Shown here: positions 28,827-36,804 of the stretch, piece by piece
Layout: each line of letters begins with the position of its first letter
How positions within the stretch are numbered: position 1 is the stretch's first letter
Assembly: GCF_900100755.1 (NCBI RefSeq)
Contig: NZ_FNCI01000017.1
Location: 1 to 64,000, forward strand
DNA: 64,000 nt
Direction of reading: 5' to 3'
Source: Onishia taeanensis
GTDB lineage: Bacteria > Pseudomonadota > Gammaproteobacteria > Pseudomonadales > Halomonadaceae
The notes under the pieces: model-generated
Seen by the model: the letters and a program-made list of their open reading frames with translations, nothing else
The model's database searches: none
What the model was told of the DNA's origin: nothing
Translations under genes and position numbers: made by a program

Positions 28827-29855
28827 ATGCCCCTGCAACGCCGTCACGTTCTGCCCCTTGCCGCCCTGGTGGCCGGCTCCGCCTTTGCAAGCCAAGCGCT
28901 GGCAGAGTCCGTGAACATCTATTCGGCGCGTCATTACGACTCGGATCAGGCGCTCTATGACGCCTTCACCGAGAAGACCGGCATCGACGTCAACGTGCTC
29001 GAGGGCAACTCCGACCAGCTGATTCAGCGCATCCTCCTTGAGAGCGAGGCCGGCCCCGCCGATGTCATGATGACCGTGGACGCCGGCCGCCTGTGGCGAG
29101 CCGAAAAGGAAGACATCTTCGCCCCGGTCGACTCCGAGGTGCTGGATGAGCGGCTGCCTGCTTCCATGCACCACCCCGATGGCAAGTGGTTCGGCTTCAG
29201 CCAGCGCGTGCGCGCCATCTTCTATAACCCGGACGCCATCGACCCCAGCGAAATCTCGACCTATGAAGATCTCGCCGACCCGAAGCTCGAGGGCCGGGTT
29301 TGCATGCGCTCCTCGAACAACATCTACAACCAGTCGCTGCTGGCCTCGATGATCGCTCACCACGGTGAAGACGGCGCAGAGCAATGGGCGCAGGGCGTGG
29401 TCGACAACATGGCCCGCGACCCGGAAGGCGGCGACACCGATCAGTTGCTGGGCGTGGCCAGCGGCGAGTGTGATGTGGCAGTGGCCAACCACTACTACTA
29501 CGTGCGCATGCTCGAATCCGACAACGACGCCGAGCGCGAGGCCGCCGAGTCGATCAAGATTCTGTTCCCCAACCAGGATGGCCGCGGCGCCCATGTCAAC
29601 GTCGGCGGCGCCGGCATGATCAAGGGCGCCCCGCACCCGGAAAACGCTCAGCGCTTCCTCGAGTTCCTGGCCTCTGACCAGGCCCAGGAGATGTTTTCCA
29701 AGGGTAACCACGAGTTCCCGGTGGTCGACGGCGTCGAAATCGACGACGTGCTGGCCTCCTGGGGCGACTTCAAGCGCGATGACCTGAACGTCAGCGTGCT
29801 CGGTGAGAACAATCCCAAGGCGGTACGGATCTTCGACCGCGTCGGCTGGCGCTAA
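28827..29855 (+). CDS. Iron(III) ABC transporter periplasmic binding protein (FbpA type)
   Basis: The product has 342 residues with a signal peptide ending ASQALA-ES (about residue 27). The mature start SVNIYSARHYDSDQALYDAF is characteristic of ferric-binding proteins. VANHYYYVRMLES contains the paired tyrosines that coordinate Fe(III) in FbpA/FutA proteins. It captures periplasmic ferric iron for the fused permease and ATPase encoded to the left. A Fur box precedes it and an intrinsic terminator follows. Confidence 0.92.
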   Translation: MPLQRRHVLPLAALVAGSAFASQALAESVNIYSARHYDSDQALYDAFTEKTGIDVNVLEGNSDQLIQRILLESEAGPADVMMTVDAGRLWRAEKEDIFAPVDSEVLDERLPASMHHPDGKWFGFSQRVRAIFYNPDAIDPSEISTYEDLADPKLEGRVCMRSSNNIYNQSLLASMIAHHGEDGAEQWAQGVVDNMARDPEGGDTDQLLGVASGECDVAVANHYYYVRMLESDNDAEREAAESIKILFPNQDGRGAHVNVGGAGMIKGAPHPENAQRFLEFLASDQAQEMFSKGNHEFPVVDGVEIDDVLASWGDFKRDDLNVSVLGENNPKAVRIFDRVGWR

Positions 29856-29925
29856 GCCCCGGCCGGTTGGCCTGATGCCATCATCGGCCGACAGCTACCG
29901 CGCCCGAAACGCACAGAGCAATGAC

Positions 29926-29955
29926 AAAAAGCCCGCAACGGCTGCGGGCTTTTTT
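29926..29955 (+). terminator. Rho-independent terminator of the binding-protein gene
   Basis: A GC-rich stem (GCCCGCA with TGCGGGC) lies between A and T runs, 70 bases after the stop codon. The A tract on the left also makes it usable by transcripts from the minus-strand gene beyond. Confidence 0.9.
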
Positions 29956-29996
29956 GCGTGGGTTCGGCATCTATCACCGCCGAGCCGCGACCCTGC

Positions 29997-31154
29997 TCAG
30001 CCGTGACGCGGGCCGGCGCCGCTGACGTCGATATCCACGTTGACCATCATGCCCGGCCCGATCAGGTCGATGGGCCCCTTGTCGAAGGCGATACGCACTG
30101 GCAAACGCTGAGTGATCTTGGTGAAGTTACCCGAAGGATTGGGGTCCGGCAGCAGGGCGAACTGGCTGGTGGCCGCGCGCCCGATATTGGTGATATGGCC
30201 CGAAAAGCTCTCGTCTGGGAAGGCATCCACCGCAATCGCGACCGGCTGGTCGAGGCGCAGCTCGCTGATGTCGGTCTCCTTGATGCGGGCTTCCACCCAT
30301 AGCTTGTCCGGGTCATGCATCATCAGGATCGGCTGGCCGGCGCCGACATACTCGCCCTGATCGATAAGCGTCTTGTTGACCACGCCGGCGCTCGGGCTGG
30401 GCACCTGCAGATCGGCAATCCGCAGCCTTTCCTGATTCAGCTTGGCCTTGGCCTGCGCCAGCTCCTTGCGTGCCACATCGCGCTGAAAACGCAGCACTTC
30501 GGGGTTGGGCAGCGGCGCCTGCACGCCATTGAGAAAGCCAAGATGCGCATTGTCGGCCTGGGCCTGATTGACCGCGACTTCCTGGCTGGCCTGGTGGGCC
30601 TCCGCCTGAGCGGCCTCGAGGGTGTAGTAATCACGATCACGCTGCTGCTGCGACACCGAGTGCTGTTTGAGCAGTTCATCCGAGCGGCTGTAGTCGCTTC
30701 GGGCTTGCTCCAATCGCGCCTGGGCGGCCTGCTCGGCTGCCTTGCTGGCCGCGAGCTGCTGGTTGGCGATGTTCAGGCCGCCCTGAAACTGTCGGTTGGC
30801 CAGCGCCAGCCGCGCCTCCTGATGATCCAGCCGCGCCTGCATGGCCTCAACGCTGGCCTGCAGGGTGGCAAGCTTCTGTTCATCGGGCTCGCTGTACAGT
30901 TTGGCCACCGTATCGCCCCGCTCGAGGCGGTCACCTTCAATGATGCTGAAGTCAGTCACCCAGCCCGACAGCCGGCTGCTGACCGTGACCTGGTTGGCCA
31001 TCACCCGGGCATCCTGGGCGCTGACATGACTGAGGCGATGCAGAATCGCCATGCCGCCCCATACCAGGCAGAGTGCGACCACGGCCACCAGCAAGGCCAG
31101 CTTGAACGCGGTCCTGCCGGTGAGGCGACGAGGGGTAGAAGTCGACGATGTCAT
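29997..31154 (-). CDS. EmrA/HlyD-type membrane fusion protein
   Basis: The product has 385 residues: an N-terminal membrane anchor (about 15-37), a lipoyl/barrel-sandwich half (VSSRLSGWVTDFSIIEGDRL), a long coiled-coil hairpin (about 90-210, many Ala, Gln and Glu) and the returning barrel (LQVPSPSAGVVNKTLIDQGE). It bridges an inner-membrane exporter to an outer-membrane channel. It lies downstream of the 14-helix MFS pump gene in the same orientation, 82 bases apart, making an EmrAB-like pair with the usual order reversed. No outer-membrane factor gene is adjacent. Confidence 0.88.
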   Translation of the reverse strand: MTSSTSTPRRLTGRTAFKLALLVAVVALCLVWGGMAILHRLSHVSAQDARVMANQVTVSSRLSGWVTDFSIIEGDRLERGDTVAKLYSEPDEQKLATLQASVEAMQARLDHQEARLALANRQFQGGLNIANQQLAASKAAEQAAQARLEQARSDYSRSDELLKQHSVSQQQRDRDYYTLEAAQAEAHQASQEVAVNQAQADNAHLGFLNGVQAPLPNPEVLRFQRDVARKELAQAKAKLNQERLRIADLQVPSPSAGVVNKTLIDQGEYVGAGQPILMMHDPDKLWVEARIKETDISELRLDQPVAIAVDAFPDESFSGHITNIGRAATSQFALLPDPNPSGNFTKITQRLPVRIAFDKGPIDLIGPGMMVNVDIDVSGAGPRHG

Positions 31155-31236
31155 GGGCTTAAGTCCTTGAAAGAGTCCTTAGATGAGAGCTTGGCTGAAT
31201 ACTCGAGCAGCCCTTCTGGCGGCCAGGTAATAAAGC

Positions 31237-32790
31237 TCAGCTGTGGGGCGCGCGCTGCCAGCGGCTTAGCAGCACCGAGGGAATCGCGACCACCAGCAGG
31301 CTGGCTACCAGCAACCAGAAGCCGTCCTGATAGGCGAGGATCGACGCCCAGATCGCCTCGACCTGGCCCGTCAGATAGCCGGCCATGGCCTGCTGCTGGT
31401 TGGCGGGCACGCCCAGGCGACCCACCAGTTCGACGAGCTGACTCAGCTGCTGCTGGGCCATATCGTTGCCCGCGGTAACGCCAGCGTTGAGCTGCTGGCC
31501 GTGCAGCACCGAGCGTCGGTCGAGCAGAATCACCAGGCCTGCCGTGCCCATGGCGCCGCCCAACTGCATGGCGAAGTTGATCACCCCCGAGCCATAGCCG
31601 GTGAGATGCCGAGGCAGGCCGGAGATCGCCTTCGACAGGGTCGGCGGCGGGAAGGACGCCATGCCCACCGACAGAATCGCCATCGCCGTTGCCAGATAGG
31701 CGAAGGAGGTATGCCAGTCCATCTGCGCCATCTGCCAGGCCGAAAAGACCGTACAGGCCAGCCCCGGCAAGGTGATCCAGTGCGGCGGGTAGCGGTCGCT
31801 GAGCCAGCCCACCAGCGGCACCAGAATGCCCAGCACGGCAGTGGACGGCAGGAATATCTGACCGGCGCTCACCGGGCTGTAATGCAGCACCGACTGCACG
31901 AACTGGGGCAGCAAGTACATGATTCCGTAGAAGGTCCCGCCGAACAGGAACATCGCCAGGGTGCCGACCAGAAAGATGCGATAGCCAAATATCGACAGAT
32001 CCAGCAGCGGGTGAGCGGTGCGCTGCTGCCAAACCACGAAGACACCGGCGCAGGCCAGCGATAGCAGCACCAGCGCCGGAATGCGAGGGTCGTACCAGCC
32101 CCAGCGCTGGCCATTGGAAAGCGCCGTCAGCAGTGCGAATACCGCCGCGAACAGCAGCACTACGCCGGCCCAGTCAAAGGGCGGGCGCGGCCCCTTTTGC
32201 TCGCGGGCCGGCAGGAAGAAATACCCCATCACCGCCGCCGCCAAACAGATCGGCAGGGTGATGAAGAACACATAGCGCCAGGTGAAGCTCTCGACCAGCC
32301 AACCGCCGATGACGGTGGCCAGCGTCAGCGGCAGCCCCAGGCACATGCCATACATCGCCACGGCCATGCCCCTTTCCTGTGGCGGGTAGGCGGCGAACAG
32401 CGCCTGCATGGCCACCGGCCGAATCAACCCGGTCATTGCACCCTGCACGACCCGAGCACCGATCAGCGCCATCATGCCCTGCCCCAGGCCGCCCAGGATC
32501 GAGGCCGCCATGAACACCACCAGCAGGCCGATAAAGGTGGCACGCTGCCCCACCGCGGACACCAGCCAGGGCGCGATCAAAAGCGACACCGTGGTCGAGG
32601 CCAGGAAACCGGTGGAGAGCCACTGCACCTGGGAGTTACTCATGCCGAAGGCGCCCTTGATGTAGGGAATCGCCACATTGACGATGGTGATCGACATGCC
32701 CAGCGCCACCAGGCCCAGCATCACGGTCAGGGTGACCCACAGCTTGTAACGCGGGCCATAGCGCTCGAACAGCAAGTCTACCTGGCTCAT
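31237..32790 (-). CDS. EmrB/QacA-type MFS drug exporter (DHA2)
   Basis: The product is about 517 residues with fourteen hydrophobic helices. Helix 1 and the following VNVAIPYIKGAFGMSNSQVQ are the DHA2 motif. GARVVQGAMTGLIRP and the GMCLGLPLTLATVIGGWLVE region fit motif C of antiporters. With the downstream EmrA-like protein it should export hydrophobic drugs across both membranes. ATGs exist at 32790 and a GTG at 32811; neither has a strong ribosome site. I chose the one giving MSQVDLLFERYG. Confidence 0.88.
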   Translation of the reverse strand: MSQVDLLFERYGPRYKLWVTLTVMLGLVALGMSITIVNVAIPYIKGAFGMSNSQVQWLSTGFLASTTVSLLIAPWLVSAVGQRATFIGLLVVFMAASILGGLGQGMMALIGARVVQGAMTGLIRPVAMQALFAAYPPQERGMAVAMYGMCLGLPLTLATVIGGWLVESFTWRYVFFITLPICLAAAVMGYFFLPAREQKGPRPPFDWAGVVLLFAAVFALLTALSNGQRWGWYDPRIPALVLLSLACAGVFVVWQQRTAHPLLDLSIFGYRIFLVGTLAMFLFGGTFYGIMYLLPQFVQSVLHYSPVSAGQIFLPSTAVLGILVPLVGWLSDRYPPHWITLPGLACTVFSAWQMAQMDWHTSFAYLATAMAILSVGMASFPPPTLSKAISGLPRHLTGYGSGVINFAMQLGGAMGTAGLVILLDRRSVLHGQQLNAGVTAGNDMAQQQLSQLVELVGRLGVPANQQQAMAGYLTGQVEAIWASILAYQDGFWLLVASLLVVAIPSVLLSRWQRAPHS

Positions 32791-33298
32791 GGCGTACCGC
32801 CGTGACACCACCAGGTTGCACGCATATCAGTGTCTAGTACCAACAAGCGACGCTCCCCTTGTGAGAAATCAATAAGATGAGAAATGACGAGACACGCAGC
32901 ACAAAAAATGACGCTGCCTTGGCGGCGTTAGAAGATGAAGAACGGCCGGCATCGCGCAGGCCACAGAGATAGATAAACACCGCGGGGCTGGGTGGAACCG
33001 CCCCCCCCTTTGCGAGTGCAAAGGAGTCGTCCGCCCAGCACGAATAATAGCGAGTATATAATTTTCAGGCTAACAAGATAACCCACCACACCGAGTCATG
33101 TGCCGGCTCGGCGAGATGCAAAGCGGTGATGCGACCGGCCACAAACACAAGAAGGCCCGCAGCATGGCTGCGGGCCTTCTTGTGTTTGTCTCATATCTGC
33201 CTTGTTTTCGCCGGCTAGGAGGTCAGCTCAGGGCGTTCCTGACACAGGCGGTGAGCGATGAGCGTCTGCTCGAATCAGTCATTCAATCTACCACCGAT
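32791..33298. other. Intergenic region with a long hairpin
   Basis: This gap of about 500 bases upstream of the emrB-like gene has no supported protein gene. It contains a C run (33001-33009), a TATAAT-like box at 33055-33062 and a perfect 22-bp inverted repeat at 33142-33188. Base composition becomes AT-richer here and marks the left side of the accessory stretch. A small RNA ending at the hairpin is possible but not shown. Confidence 0.5.
33142..33188. terminator. Perfect 22-bp inverted repeat, possible bidirectional terminator
   Basis: Arms 33142-33163 and 33167-33188 are exactly complementary around the three bases ATG. The GC-rich core (GGCCCGCAGC) is flanked by A-rich and T-rich arms, as in bidirectional terminators. 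On the minus strand it is about 110 bases beyond the small zinc-motif gene. On the plus strand no upstream protein gene is visible. Confidence 0.65.
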
Positions 33299-33625
33299 TT
33301 AATCGGGCACGTCCGCGTCTCGGCCCACCCTAGGGAGCGCGACGACCACATTGTCACGAGGGGCTAGCGCAGGCGTGGGGATCGTCACGCTGGGTACGGC
33401 GTTCAGGGCCTTGAGCACCGCCTGACGGTCCGACCCGGCAAGATTCTCTTCGAGAACCTCCATGCTGTTGATTTCGCCGCATTCATCGCAATAGCAGCGC
33501 ACCAAGTGATGGTAAGGCGTGAAACGACGCCACTGAGTAGGCTCCCTTGTGACCTCGATGGCTCCGCATGAGCACATGATGATATAGCTTTCATGAGGCC
33601 CTGCCCCTAGCAAAACACGCTCCAT
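33299..33625 (-). CDS. Hypothetical protein with cysteine pairs
   Basis: The product has 108 residues with an excellent ribosome site (GAGGAG, spacing five). The N-terminal half contains MCSCGAIEV and, about 25 residues later, CYCDECG, suggesting a small metal-binding fold of zinc-ribbon type. The C-terminal half is Pro/Val-rich with no recognisable motif. It is flanked by AT-rich non-coding DNA on both sides. I do not recognise the family. Confidence 0.6.
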   Translation of the reverse strand: MERVLLGAGPHESYIIMCSCGAIEVTREPTQWRRFTPYHHLVRCYCDECGEINSMEVLEENLAGSDRQAVLKALNAVPSVTIPTPALAPRDNVVVALPRVGRDADVPD

Positions 33626-34010
33626 GTGCTCCTCGTCTTATCTGACCTTGCCTGCATGGATTCAACACCCAGCGGGTGAAACTTCTAGGGCGAGCAGTGA
33701 AAGCATTACCTCATGCGGCATCCCCCAGCACCGGACAAGACCACCGAGTAAAGCAGTAACCCTCATAGCAACGTTAATCGCCCCTACCAATCAACCTTCG
33801 ATACGACCTTGCTCACGACGCCGTTGCCTGCTCAGGGCCAAAACAGGTCTTAGTACGGCATTTTCAATGCGATACCGATACATTGAACTGGCAGTATAGA
33901 AAACACCTGATTTATAGCATTATTTCCATAGTAGCTGTAGCCAAAAAGACGGCAAGTTTTTACTGGTTAATCCTTACGTAACTAATGAATTAATCACTTA
34001 AGCCAACGGC
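33626..34010. other. AT-rich intergenic region without a supported gene
   Basis: These 385 bases are clearly AT-richer than the core genome, especially 33890-34000. A plus-strand frame (33624-33899) lacks a ribosome site and has residue content unlike a real protein. I see no RNA gene or repeat. Confidence 0.5.
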
Positions 34011-34715
34011 TCAGCAGCCGAGGCGCTCCGCCAAGCCCACCAACGAAGCCGCATGCAGGTCGTTGTCGAGCGCGCCGGACACGTCCTTGGACGCTGCCAT
34101 CCCGAACTCATGCGGGCGCTCGATGTAGGCCGTTCTCAGGCCATGACAGCGGGCGCTATCGAGATCCTCTTGATGAGCCGCCACCATCATCACCGCCGCT
34201 GGCGGCACATCGAAGACATCGGCAACGCCAAGATAGGTGTCGGGATGCGGCTTGTACTGGCGGAACACCTCAGCAGAGAGGATGCAGTCCCAGGGAAGCC
34301 CGGCACGCTTGGCCATGTTAGTGAGCAAGCCCAGGTTGCCATTGGAAAGCGTACAGAGCGTGAAGCGTCTTTTGAGGCGCGTGAGCCCCTCCACCGCATC
34401 GGGCCAGGGGTCGAGCCGGTGCCAAACCCGGTTCAGGTGGCGCTTGTCTGCTTCGGAAAGCGAGGTGATGGCGAAGCGCTCGAGCAACTGATCGAGAATG
34501 CCGCGATGCAGGTCATCAAGGTGCGTCCAGCCCAGCTCACCGGACTGCACCCGCTGCATCGCCGGCTTGTAGCCCGCCCGCCAGGCCAGTGCGAACTCGC
34601 CGCCATCGACATCCAGCCCCAGCGCATCGACCTCGCGGGCGATGGAGCCGTACCAATCGACCACCGTACCGAACACATCGAAGGCCAGCACCTCGACCCT
34701 GTCCGCTCCCGCCAT
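34011..34715 (-). CDS. Haloacid dehalogenase type II-like hydrolase
   Basis: The product has 234 residues starting at the ATG with GGAGGG eight bases upstream. HAD motif I is AFDVFGTVVDW (nucleophile Asp near residue 12). Motif II is TLSNGN, the motif III lysine is in FRQYKPHPDTY, and the acidic motif IV region is VAAHQEDLDSA. This order and the FDxFGT form fit (S)-2-haloacid dehalogenases, which hydrolyse the halogen from 2-haloacids, although many members act on other substrates. No dehalogenase-linked transporter or regulator adjoins it. It is the last core-like gene before the low-GC stretch. Confidence 0.82.
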   Translation of the reverse strand: MAGADRVEVLAFDVFGTVVDWYGSIAREVDALGLDVDGGEFALAWRAGYKPAMQRVQSGELGWTHLDDLHRGILDQLLERFAITSLSEADKRHLNRVWHRLDPWPDAVEGLTRLKRRFTLCTLSNGNLGLLTNMAKRAGLPWDCILSAEVFRQYKPHPDTYLGVADVFDVPPAAVMMVAAHQEDLDSARCHGLRTAYIERPHEFGMAASKDVSGALDNDLHAASLVGLAERLGC

Positions 34716-35112
34716 GATGTCCCTCCGCCGTGGTTTCCTCTGATACCCCCTCCTGTTATCCCTCGCCACCAGCGGCAAGTCCAGTCAGGCATCGCCCGCA
34801 GCACCATCGGCTAACATGACGGGCGTTAAGCCAAAACGTTGGCAGGCCCTCTTTCCCCCAGCTACGCCATTCGGTACTTTGAGTCATGACATTAGAGATG
34901 AAGCACATGACGAATAGCACCCTCGCCCCAAGCCGACCTTGGTGGCAAAGGCAGCAGGCGCACTTATTGGCACTACACAGCCACCAAAATAGAAAATCAA
35001 TAAAAATCAGCAGCTTAAATAGGAAGCATAAGAATATTGAAAGCACACGTTTGTTCAAGTGGGGAAACGGGCAAGCTGCCTAATCACTGTTAACCATAAA
35101 AGGAGAAAAGCA
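34716..35112. other. AT-rich region leading into the cassette-like array
   Basis: This 397-base gap has no supported gene. AT content rises from about 34,880. At 35049-35095 the sequence GTTCAAG through CTAATCACTGTTAACC weakly resembles one end of an integron attC site, just before the first small cassette-like gene. This resemblance is tentative. Confidence 0.4.
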
Positions 35113-35427
35113 ATGGAGATAATTGCTGAAGTTTTGGAGCCGCAAGTTGCAGCTTCTGTGCGTGCATTAGAAAAGCTTTCGGCAAAAGAGAGGGAGAAGA
35201 AACCGAATGCACACTTTGCAGATAACTATAACCAGCTTCTAAATCTGGCTAAGGAAGCCCTTCCGGAAGTTCCAAACAAGCTATGGCCAGAAGAGGTAGG
35301 GAAAACCAATCCAGCAATGGGCCCGAACCACGCCGACGCTAACTATGTGGAAATACACTCATACCTTAACCAAGTCTTAGCGATACTATCTCAGCACATA
35401 GAGCCCGCCGAGATACTTGTAGGTTAA
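35113..35427 (+). CDS. Orphan hypothetical protein, first cassette-like gene
   Basis: The product has 104 residues starting at ATG behind a strong AAGGAG. It is soluble, mostly helical by composition, and has no cysteine-rich or membrane segment. Notable stretches are LEKLSAKEREKKPNAHF and NYVEIHSYLNQVLAIL. Codon use is AT-rich compared with neighbouring core genes. Its stop codon lies at the first base-paired arm of the attC-like element that follows, as in gene cassettes. I do not recognise the family. Confidence 0.65.
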   Translation: MEIIAEVLEPQVAASVRALEKLSAKEREKKPNAHFADNYNQLLNLAKEALPEVPNKLWPEEVGKTNPAMGPNHADANYVEIHSYLNQVLAILSQHIEPAEILVG

Positions 35428-35506
35428 CAATGCCAGTCACGGCGATTCCTACTACAATGCGGCTTCGCCTCCATTTCGTAGCCGCGCATGCTGGCTGGCG
35501 TTATGG
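35425..35506 (+). other. attC-like recombination site (integron cassette element)
   Basis: About 82 bases fold back on themselves imperfectly. Outer arms are TAAC (35425-35428) with GTTA (35500-35503), then GCCAG with CTGGC (35432-35436, 35491-35495), CTAC with GTAG (35449-35452, 35478-35481), AATG with CATT and GGC with GCC around a TTC loop. The right end GGCGTTATGG resembles an R' core, although strict GTTRRRY is not met. Its place just after one small gene and 20 bases before the next fits a cassette boundary. Confidence 0.6.
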
Positions 35507-35525
35507 TAGCAAAAAAGGGGGCAGC

Positions 35526-35933
35526 ATGTGTTCGGAAATGATGATAAAAGTTATCGCTGGCATCCCAGCCACTATTATTGGCGGACTTATCGGTTTTTTG
35601 GCATCATATTTTATTAGCGCAAATAACGCCAGGAATGCTGCAGCAATAAAATTCAGATCAGTGATGATTCCAGAACAGGTGAAAATTGAAACGCAATTCC
35701 CCAAGAAACGCTCTGCCGATGGTACTAATTTTATAAATCACCCTATGTCAAAATACATAGCAGAGTCCTTGCCTTTGCACGTAGCTGCTATTGAAGAATT
35801 CAAGCCGTTTATAAAACGCCGGCGGAGAAATGAGTATATTCGAGCTTCCGACGACTACATAAAAAAAGCAAAAATGCATATAGGCCAAATCGAAGAATTA
35901 AAGGAAGTTATAAAGTTCTCAGAAAACCCATAG
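35526..35933 (+). CDS. Orphan membrane-anchored protein, second cassette-like gene
   Basis: The product has 135 residues from the ATG after GGGGGC. One hydrophobic helix (about 6-28, VIAGIPATIIGGLIGFLASY) anchors a basic cytoplasmic part with two Lys/Arg-rich helices (FIKRRRRNEY, DYIKKAKMHIGQIEELKEV). The frame is open back to 35430, but that stretch is the attC-like element. AT-rich codon use marks it as foreign to the core genome. No family is recognised. Confidence 0.6.
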   Translation: MCSEMMIKVIAGIPATIIGGLIGFLASYFISANNARNAAAIKFRSVMIPEQVKIETQFPKKRSADGTNFINHPMSKYIAESLPLHVAAIEEFKPFIKRRRRNEYIRASDDYIKKAKMHIGQIEELKEVIKFSENP

Positions 35934-35940
35934 CAGGACA

Positions 35941-36003
35941 CTACAGTTGACCGCCCAAAGCGCTGCCACGCTTTGGGCGGCTAACTGCGATTAGGCGTTG
36001 TAT
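35941..36003 (+). other. Second attC-like element or hairpin
   Basis: A 19-bp imperfect inverted repeat (35944-35962 with 35969-35987; a two-base internal loop) surrounds six bases and is followed by CGATTAGGCGTTGTAT, similar in style to attC right ends. It separates two small same-strand genes as the first element does. The left end lacks a clear AAC core, so an ordinary hairpin terminator without a T tail is the main alternative. Confidence 0.45.
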
Positions 36004-36019
36004 TTCCGGAGGTTGAAAA

Positions 36020-36427
36020 TTGAATATTAATCTCATAACGGCCCTTATAGGCATTTTTGCTGGTGCCGTGGGGTATTGGTTTTCCACCTTCTCGGTACAA
36101 CCAGTACTACGGTTTCGTGAGATTCGGGCGCGGGTACATTCTGAGTTCATTTTTTATGCTCAGGTTATAAAAGCTGACAACCTGAATGACGAGATGAAGG
36201 AGTTTCATAGGGAACGCATAAGATCAAATTGCAAGTCGTCAGCTGAACTTTCCGCAGCATACATAGAGCTTCCTGGTTGGTACAGGCGCTATCTCAGATG
36301 GAGGGGGCTCCGGCCTGAAGAGGCCGTGAGGCATCTAATCGGATACTCGAATACCTATGGCTATGATGATGCACAGAGCCTTGAAGACAGAATCAAGAAG
36401 GATCTGGATCTACCGAGAGAGATATAA
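36020..36427 (+). CDS. Orphan membrane-anchored protein, third cassette-like gene
   Basis: The product has 135 residues starting at TTG with GGAGG seven bases upstream. A helix at residues 5-25 (ITALIGIFAGAVGYWFSTF) is followed by a charged soluble tail (RFREIRARVHSEFIFYAQVI) and a basic region (WYRRYLRWRGLRPEEA). The architecture is the same as the second cassette-like gene: one N-terminal helix, then a basic cytoplasmic domain. No attC-like element is evident after it. No family is recognised. Confidence 0.6.
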   Translation: MNINLITALIGIFAGAVGYWFSTFSVQPVLRFREIRARVHSEFIFYAQVIKADNLNDEMKEFHRERIRSNCKSSAELSAAYIELPGWYRRYLRWRGLRPEEAVRHLIGYSNTYGYDDAQSLEDRIKKDLDLPREI

Positions 36428-36561
36428 CCAGACCAGGTGCGGCAGCACCTACTAAACTGCGGGTTCCGTGCCTGCTGCAGGGCAGCATGAAGTACGCTCG
36501 CCTTGACGTACGTACAGATAGGCGTACACCTATTAAAGTTTTAACGTGTACGAGATGCGTC

Positions 36562-36804
36562 ATGACTAGGATTACAGCGACTGAGGCGCGCAGCAACCTT
36601 TATCGATTGATTGACGAGACCGCCGAGTCCCACCAACCAATCGTCATTATGGGTAAGCGTAACAAAGCGGTTTTGGTATCCGAGGAAGATTGGTCGGCCA
36701 TTCAGGAAACAATTTACCTGCTATCCGTGCCGGGAATGCGTGAGTCTATTCGCGAGGGGGTGGACACCTCCGTAGACGAATGCGATGAGGAGCTGGACTG
36801 GTGA
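36562..36804 (+). CDS. YefM/Phd-family antitoxin
   Basis: The product has 80 residues beginning MTRITATEARSNLYRLIDET, the DNA-binding N-terminus of Phd/YefM antitoxins, followed by PIVIMGKRNKAVLVSEEDW, the conserved core. The acidic C-terminal end (DTSVDECDEELDW) is the toxin-neutralising tail. The frame is open back to 36487, but the family starts here. Its stop codon overlaps the GTG of the next frame (GTGA), the normal coupling for antitoxin-toxin pairs of the Axe-Txe/YefM-YoeB type. The toxin gene after it is truncated. Confidence 0.85.
   Translation: MTRITATEARSNLYRLIDETAESHQPIVIMGKRNKAVLVSEEDWSAIQETIYLLSVPGMRESIREGVDTSVDECDEELDW

Noticed and set aside
33624..33899. 91-codon plus-strand frame in the AT-rich gap
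   Set aside because: Ser/Thr/Pro/Arg composition, no ribosome site, and it is divergent from a well-formed gene start at the same point.
36430..36490. Possible third attC-like site after the third cassette-like gene
   Set aside because: There is a short hairpin (CAGGTGC/GCACCT) but no matching core ends, so I did not call it.
36562..36804. Complete toxin-antitoxin system
   Set aside because: The antitoxin is intact but the toxin is reduced to its first ~25 codons, so it is not a working module here.
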